This document shows, in pieces, positions 5,301-8,588 of a stretch of 8,588 bases of DNA. The number at the start of each line of letters is the position of its first letter. Positions within the stretch are counted from its first letter, which is position 1. The translations under genes and the position numbers were made by a program. This stretch comes from an uncultured Lachnospiraceae bacterium. GTDB taxonomy: Bacteria; Bacillota; Clostridia; Lachnospirales; Lachnospiraceae. The notes below the pieces were generated by a model. That model was not told the DNA's origin, ran no database searches, and worked only from the letters and a program-made list of their open reading frames with translations. Location: NCBI GenBank assembly GCA_937916415.1, contig CALGGH010000076.1:1-8588 (forward strand), read 5' to 3'.

Positions 5301-5417
5301 GGACTCCACCTCCTTTACGATCTCCGGATTGGAACTAGCGTAGCGTTTCAATGACTTCTTTACTTAAAACGCCATCTCACCGGCTGCGATAACGCTTTGT
5401 GCAGTCTCTTCCCGCAT
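5100..5417 (-). pseudogene. Decayed Rpn-family (PD-(D/E)XK) nuclease gene
   Basis: ATG 5417 has a good ribosome site (AGGAG, 5426-5430, 8-nt spacer) and opens MREETAQSVIAAGEMAF. It then hits TAA at 5364-5366 and continues in the same frame into the Rpn C-terminal tail (KRYASSNPEIVKEVESM). A second frame between about 5376 and 5335 reads DGVLSKEVIETLR, which joins more naturally to that tail. This suggests at least one indel. The whole nuclease domain, normally some 200 residues, is missing. The best reading is an internally deleted and frameshifted gene. The region downstream to 5100 remains open. Confidence 0.55.
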
Positions 5418-5437
5418 GCAAAAAACTCCTCTCGTCA

Positions 5438-5459
5438 CTTGATTTTACAATAAATCAAG
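5438..5459. repeat. AT-rich inverted repeat ahead of the Rpn remnant
   Basis: CTTGATTT (5438-5445) and AAATCAAG (5452-5459) are perfect 8-bp inverted copies around a 6-nt loop. On the minus strand a perfect -35 TTGACA (5473-5478) lies 17 bp before a poor -10-like ATTTAT (5450-5455) inside the palindrome. The element could therefore be an operator over a weak promoter for the remnant gene. It has no T-run and is a poor terminator candidate for buk. Confidence 0.4.
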
Positions 5460-5522
5460 CAGTGGTGGTGATTGTCAATCCGATGAGCGGAAACATGCTT
5501 TAGAATTTCCGGGTCGCTAAGA

Positions 5523-6587
5523 TCAGTATTCGCTGGCCTTTTCCTCGCCGTTCATGACGCGCAGGCCGCCCTGTGCAAGTGCCAGGAGCTCGTCCTCTCC
5601 GGGATATACGGTGAAGGGTGCGATCCACTCGCAGTTGTCCTTCAGTGCCCGTACGACCACCTTGTCATAGGCGATCCCGCCCGTGACGATGATCTGGTCA
5701 ACCTTGCCCTGCAGCACGCAGGCCATGGAGCCGATGTCCTTGCTCATCTGCATGATGAACGCGTCCCTGGCCAGCTTTGCGTCGGCATTGCCCTCTTCCA
5801 CCATCTTGTCTACGTCGCGCATGTCGTTGGAGCCCACGTACGCATTGAAGCCGCCGTTGCCGACCAGCTTCTTGTATACTTCCTTCTCGGTGTACTTGCC
5901 GGAGAAGCACATCTTCACCAGGCTGCCCACGGGCACTGCACCTGCCCTCTCGGGCGAGAATGCTCCGTCTCCGTCCAGGGCGTTGTTGATGTCAATGACG
6001 CGTCCGTGTTTGTGAGGGCCTACGGACACGCCGCCGCCCATGTGTACGACGATCAGGTTCAAGTCTTCGTAGTTCTTGCCGATCTCCTTGGCGTAGCGCC
6101 TGGCCACGGCCTTTTGGTTCAATGCATGGAAAATGGATACCCTGGGCAGCTCCGGCACTCCGGAGAGCCTGGAAGCGGGCTCCAGCTCGTCAACGACGAC
6201 GGGATCGACTATGTACGAAGGAACTCCGATGGAATCACCGATCTCGCGCGCCAGGATGCCGCCCAGGTTGGATGCGTGCTGGCCGCTCACTCCGACCTTC
6301 AGGTCATTAAGCAGTTCATCGGTCACGGGATAGGTGCCGCCGGGAATGGGCTTTAACATCCCGCCGCGTCCTACGACCACGTTGAAGCTTTTTAAGTCCA
6401 CGCCCTTGGATTCCAGGAACTTCACGATGATGTCCTTACGGAAATCCTTCTGATCAACTATCGTCTCGTAGCGGGCGATCTCCTCGGTGGAGGGACGCAG
6501 GGTTTCGTCAAACACGAGGGTCTCGTCCTCAAAAACGCCTATCTTGGTTGACGTGGAACCGGGATTGATGATTAATGATTTGATCAT
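5523..6587 (-). CDS. buk: Butyrate kinase
   Basis: Transfers phosphate from butyryl-phosphate to ADP, giving butyrate and ATP, the energy-yielding last step of butyrate fermentation; cytoplasmic. The 354 residues match the family length. Acetokinase-superfamily motifs are in order: NPGSTSTK (8-15), GRGGML (73-78), VHMGGGVSVG (181-190) with HGRVIDINNALDGDGAF just after, and VTGGIA (301-306). An upstream in-frame start at 6629 exists, but ATG 6587 is chosen because it gives the standard N-terminus and has AAAGGA just ahead. It lies 72 bp after ptb on the same strand, the classic ptb-buk order. Some family members accept branched-chain acyl phosphates, which cannot be excluded here. Identity is secure. 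Confidence 0.95.
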   Translation of the reverse strand: MIKSLIINPGSTSTKIGVFEDETLVFDETLRPSTEEIARYETIVDQKDFRKDIIVKFLESKGVDLKSFNVVVGRGGMLKPIPGGTYPVTDELLNDLKVGVSGQHASNLGGILAREIGDSIGVPSYIVDPVVVDELEPASRLSGVPELPRVSIFHALNQKAVARRYAKEIGKNYEDLNLIVVHMGGGVSVGPHKHGRVIDINNALDGDGAFSPERAGAVPVGSLVKMCFSGKYTEKEVYKKLVGNGGFNAYVGSNDMRDVDKMVEEGNADAKLARDAFIMQMSKDIGSMACVLQGKVDQIIVTGGIAYDKVVVRALKDNCEWIAPFTVYPGEDELLALAQGGLRVMNGEEKASEY

Positions 6588-6659
6588 GTCTTTTCCTTTC
6601 TCATTTGGATCCCTCACCGCCGCCGGCATGGCCTGACGGCAGCAAGGGGATGCGTGCCG

Positions 6660-7574
6660 TTAATTTTTCATGCTCTCGGCAACCACTGCCGCCAGCGCGA
6701 TCGAATTAACCTTGGTCTCACAGTTGTCTGACCTGGACGTCAGTATTACGGGAGCCTTGGTTCCCGTGATGATGTTTCCGTTCTTCATGTCAGCCATGTG
6801 GACTATGGCCTTGTATACCAGGTTGCCCGCATGTATGTCGGGGAAAAGCAGGATGTCGGCATCTCCGGCGACCTTGCGTCCCAGGGCGCCCTTTTCCTCT
6901 GCAGCTTCCTTGTACAGGGCGATGTCGAGCGAAAGAGGACCGTCAACTATGCAGCCGGTGATCTCTCCCTCCTCATTGAGCCTGGTAAGCTCTGCGGCTT
7001 CAACGGTGGTCTCCATCTTGGGATTAACGACCTCCACGGCCGCCAGCGGGGCTACCTTGGGAGTCTCTACTCCGCAGGCCCTGGCGATGTCGACGGTATA
7101 TTTGATGATCCACTTTTTGTCCTCAAGGGTCGGATAGGGCATGAACGCCACGTCCGTCAGAAACAGCAGCCTGTCAATGCCCTTGATCTCAAACACGCAT
7201 ACGTGTGAAAGGGGCGAACCCGTGCGGAGTCCGACTTCCTTGTCCAGCACGCTCTTCAGGAACGACTTGGTGTCGATCAGTCCCTTCATGTACATGTCAG
7301 CGGTGCCGTCATGAACCAGGGATACGGCCTTCAGGGCGGCCTCCATGGGATCCCCCACGTCAATGATCTCATATTCGTCCATGTTCATGCCCAGATCTCC
7401 GCCTATCTGACGGATGGCGGCTTCGTCTCCGACCAGGATCGAATCCGCGATCCCTCGCTCCTTGGCTTCCTTAACGGCTTCAAGCACTGCCTTGTCCTGT
7501 GCCACTGCCACCGACAGTTTCTTGGTGCCGTACTCTCCGAGATGGGTCAGCAATTCATCAAAACTCTTACTCAT
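6660..7574 (-). CDS. ptb: Phosphate butyryltransferase
   Basis: Converts butyryl-CoA and phosphate to butyryl-phosphate and CoA, feeding butyrate kinase. 304 residues, the usual length. The phosphate acetyl/butyryltransferase fold is indicated by MKGLIDTKSFLK (96-107), the PLSHVCVFEI strand (121-130), FPDIHAGNLVYK (244-255) and APVILTSRSD (274-283) near the C-terminus. ATG 7574 is preceded by GGAGG with a short spacer. It lies 76 bp after the isomerase gene, with a candidate promoter in the gap, so ptb-buk may be made both from that promoter and by read-through from the sugar genes. Branched-chain substrates are possible. Confidence 0.95.
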   Translation of the reverse strand: MSKSFDELLTHLGEYGTKKLSVAVAQDKAVLEAVKEAKERGIADSILVGDEAAIRQIGGDLGMNMDEYEIIDVGDPMEAALKAVSLVHDGTADMYMKGLIDTKSFLKSVLDKEVGLRTGSPLSHVCVFEIKGIDRLLFLTDVAFMPYPTLEDKKWIIKYTVDIARACGVETPKVAPLAAVEVVNPKMETTVEAAELTRLNEEGEITGCIVDGPLSLDIALYKEAAEEKGALGRKVAGDADILLFPDIHAGNLVYKAIVHMADMKNGNIITGTKAPVILTSRSDNCETKVNSIALAAVVAESMKN

Positions 7575-7624
7575 GTTTTCCTCCGATCGTAAATTGTGTT
7601 AGTAGGGGGGACGATCCCCGATAG

Positions 7625-7653
7625 ATTATACTCCCGATCCCCAGATAATTCTA
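7625..7653 (-). promoter_or_regulatory. Candidate promoter for ptb-buk
   Basis: On the minus strand a perfect TATAAT (7625-7630) stands 17 bp after a weak -35 TAGAAT (7648-7653, three of six), which overlaps the stop codon of the isomerase gene. Two copies of GGGGATCG (minus strand; plus-strand 7612-7619 and 7635-7642), spaced 23 bp or about two helical turns, flank the -10 box and could be a regulator's direct-repeat site. Support is by pattern only. Confidence 0.35.
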
Positions 7654-8289
7654 TCCCAGAATCTCGCGTACCGTGGAAGCAATTCGATCATCCTTGCATG
7701 CGGCAAAGAAATACTCCTCAAAATGCTCTCCGGCAAGCGCACCCTTCACGAGTTCCCTGTCTGCTTCCTTAAGGATGTCGCAAAGGTCGCGGTAGGTGAC
7801 CTTTTTGACCTCGTCCAGGATCTTCTTGTTGCGCTTCTCGGGAACCGCACGCTCCCTGGGATATCCCTGTCCGCTCTCCTCGCAGAACAGCTTTTCAAAG
7901 ATGTACTCCAGGTTAAGGTCTCCGCCCCATCCGAAGCCTTTTGCAAAAGGAATGGCGATGGCATTGCCGTCGTTGATCTGGGCAAAGGTATACGCATCCA
8001 GCGGATCCTCTACGTGTCCGCAGATGACTCCCGGGAACGAATTGCATGCCAGCATCGCGCCCTCTCCCGTGCCGCATCCGGTAATGACGTAATCGGCGGC
8101 GCCGGAATTAAGCAGCACTGCCGCCAGGAATCCGATCTGAACGTACGTCAGCTGACACTCGTCCTCCGCGGAATACATGCCGTAGTTCACGACCTCATGC
8201 CCCATGGGTTCCACGACCTTCCTGAGCGCGGCTTCGATGATCCCGTTTTTGGCCGCCTGGCTGTTTTCGTTGATAAGTGCGATCTTCAT
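7651..8289 (-). CDS. RpiB/LacAB-family isomerase, DhuI-like
   Basis: 212 residues. The first two thirds have the RpiB fold. VITGCGTGEGAML (68-80) carries the active-site cysteine (C72) and the glycine-rich phosphate-loop region, and FAQINDGNAIAIPF takes the place of the usual REHNDANVLALG. A C-terminal helical extension of about 60 residues, absent from plain ribose-5-phosphate isomerase B, is typical of a subgroup. From memory it closely resembles the streptococcal isomerase DhuI, which acts on the open-chain unsaturated uronate (4-deoxy-5-hexosulose-uronate) freed from glycosaminoglycans. The PfkB kinase 18 bp upstream fits that pathway. ATG 8289 has AGGAGG (8296-8301) before it. The RpiB-family call is strong; the DhuI role is inferred. 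Confidence 0.85.
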   Translation of the reverse strand: MKIALINENSQAAKNGIIEAALRKVVEPMGHEVVNYGMYSAEDECQLTYVQIGFLAAVLLNSGAADYVITGCGTGEGAMLACNSFPGVICGHVEDPLDAYTFAQINDGNAIAIPFAKGFGWGGDLNLEYIFEKLFCEESGQGYPRERAVPEKRNKKILDEVKKVTYRDLCDILKEADRELVKGALAGEHFEEYFFAACKDDRIASTVREILG

Positions 8290-8307
8290 TTTAGTTTCCT
8301 CCTAATA

Positions 8308-8588
8308 TTACACAAAATCCATCCGATCAATTTCCTCAAAGCTTTTAAGTCCGCTGAGCGCATCATATGCCTGCACGCAGCATGCCCCCGTGGCTGCCGC
8401 GTACCTCATGCATTCTGACAGCGCTTCGCCATTCAGCATGGCGGTCAGGAACGCCGCGATACTGGTATCGCCCGCTCCGGTCCCGGAGCGCACGATGTCC
8501 GCCCTGAAGCACGGCTGGTGTCCCGCTTTTTCCCTCCAGGCCTCTGTATCCAGCCTCAGTTTTCCGCCGATCTGCTCGATTCGTTCCC
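8308..8588 (-). CDS. PfkB-family sugar kinase, C-terminal part (cut by window edge), perhaps KDG kinase
   Basis: The frame is open to the window edge, giving the last 93 residues. RSGTGAGDTSIAAFL is the PfkB (ribokinase) signature 2: GAGD forms the anion hole, with the catalytic aspartate. The tail AAATGACCVQAYDALSGLKS is the usual closing helix region. The kinase phosphorylates a sugar or sugar acid with ATP. Next to a DhuI-like isomerase the best guess is 2-keto-3-deoxygluconate kinase (kdgK), but the substrate-recognising N-terminal half is outside the window. Its stop lies 18 bp before the isomerase start, so the two are surely co-transcribed. Confidence 0.88.
   Translation of the reverse strand, partial: ERIEQIGGKLRLDTEAWREKAGHQPCFRADIVRSGTGAGDTSIAAFLTAMLNGEALSECMRYAAATGACCVQAYDALSGLKSFEEIDRMDFV

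Noticed and set aside
5488..5511. Hairpin CGGAAA/TTTCCG after buk as a terminator
   Set aside because: It has a 6-bp stem, a 12-nt loop and no T-run; the strong terminator at 5031 is a better end point.
6588..6629. 14-residue N-terminal extension of butyrate kinase
   Set aside because: The extension has no ribosome site and matches no family member; ATG 6587 has a good one.
7723..8418. 231-codon plus-strand open frame
   Set aside because: It is antisense to the isomerase and kinase genes, both of which have clear family motifs and ribosome sites.
1..8588. tRNA, rRNA, CRISPR array or known riboswitch
   Set aside because: I looked for cloverleaf-like arms, regular spaced repeats and leader motifs, and saw none I could support.

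Overview
The window looks like a chromosomal segment of a gut-type anaerobic Firmicute, most likely Clostridia and Lachnospiraceae-like. This rests on the ptb-buk butyrate pair, strong AGGAGG-type ribosome binding sites, the style of the LacI regulator, and an Rpn-family remnant with the usual glycine/glutamine-rich tail. I could not run a search, so the taxonomy is inference. Every gene I can support lies on the minus strand, so the natural reading order runs from the right edge to the left.

Right block (8588 to 5523): the 3' end of a PfkB-family sugar kinase, an RpiB-fold isomerase, phosphate butyryltransferase (ptb) and butyrate kinase (buk). The isomerase resembles the streptococcal enzyme DhuI, which acts on unsaturated uronates. 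With a KDG-type kinase next to it, the block would join uronate catabolism (towards pyruvate) to the ATP-forming end of butyrate fermentation. A TATAAT-bearing candidate promoter sits between the isomerase and ptb.

Middle junk and defence remnant (5522 to 4764): a decayed Rpn (PD-(D/E)XK) gene of which only the C-terminal tail is open. That tail has its own excellent internal ribosome binding site. A strong bidirectional terminator follows, then about 270 bp with no gene I can assign.

LacI block (4763 to 1458): a textbook sigma-70 promoter overlapped by a LacI-type operator, the lacI-family gene, a spacer made of four 16-bp tandem units, a 617-residue uncharacterised protein with a sugar-enzyme flavour, and an overlapping 72-residue zinc-ribbon protein. 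This looks like one autoregulated operon.

Left block (1457 to 1): a second promoter carries the same 16-bp operator in the same position relative to its -10, but it has no gene of its own. It points into a roughly 210-bp MITE-like element with inverted terminal repeats. Beyond that come proC (proline biosynthesis) with its own extended -10 promoter, and the first 22 codons of metG. The paired LacI promoters, one attached to an operon of unknown function and one orphaned, are the most interesting feature of the window.
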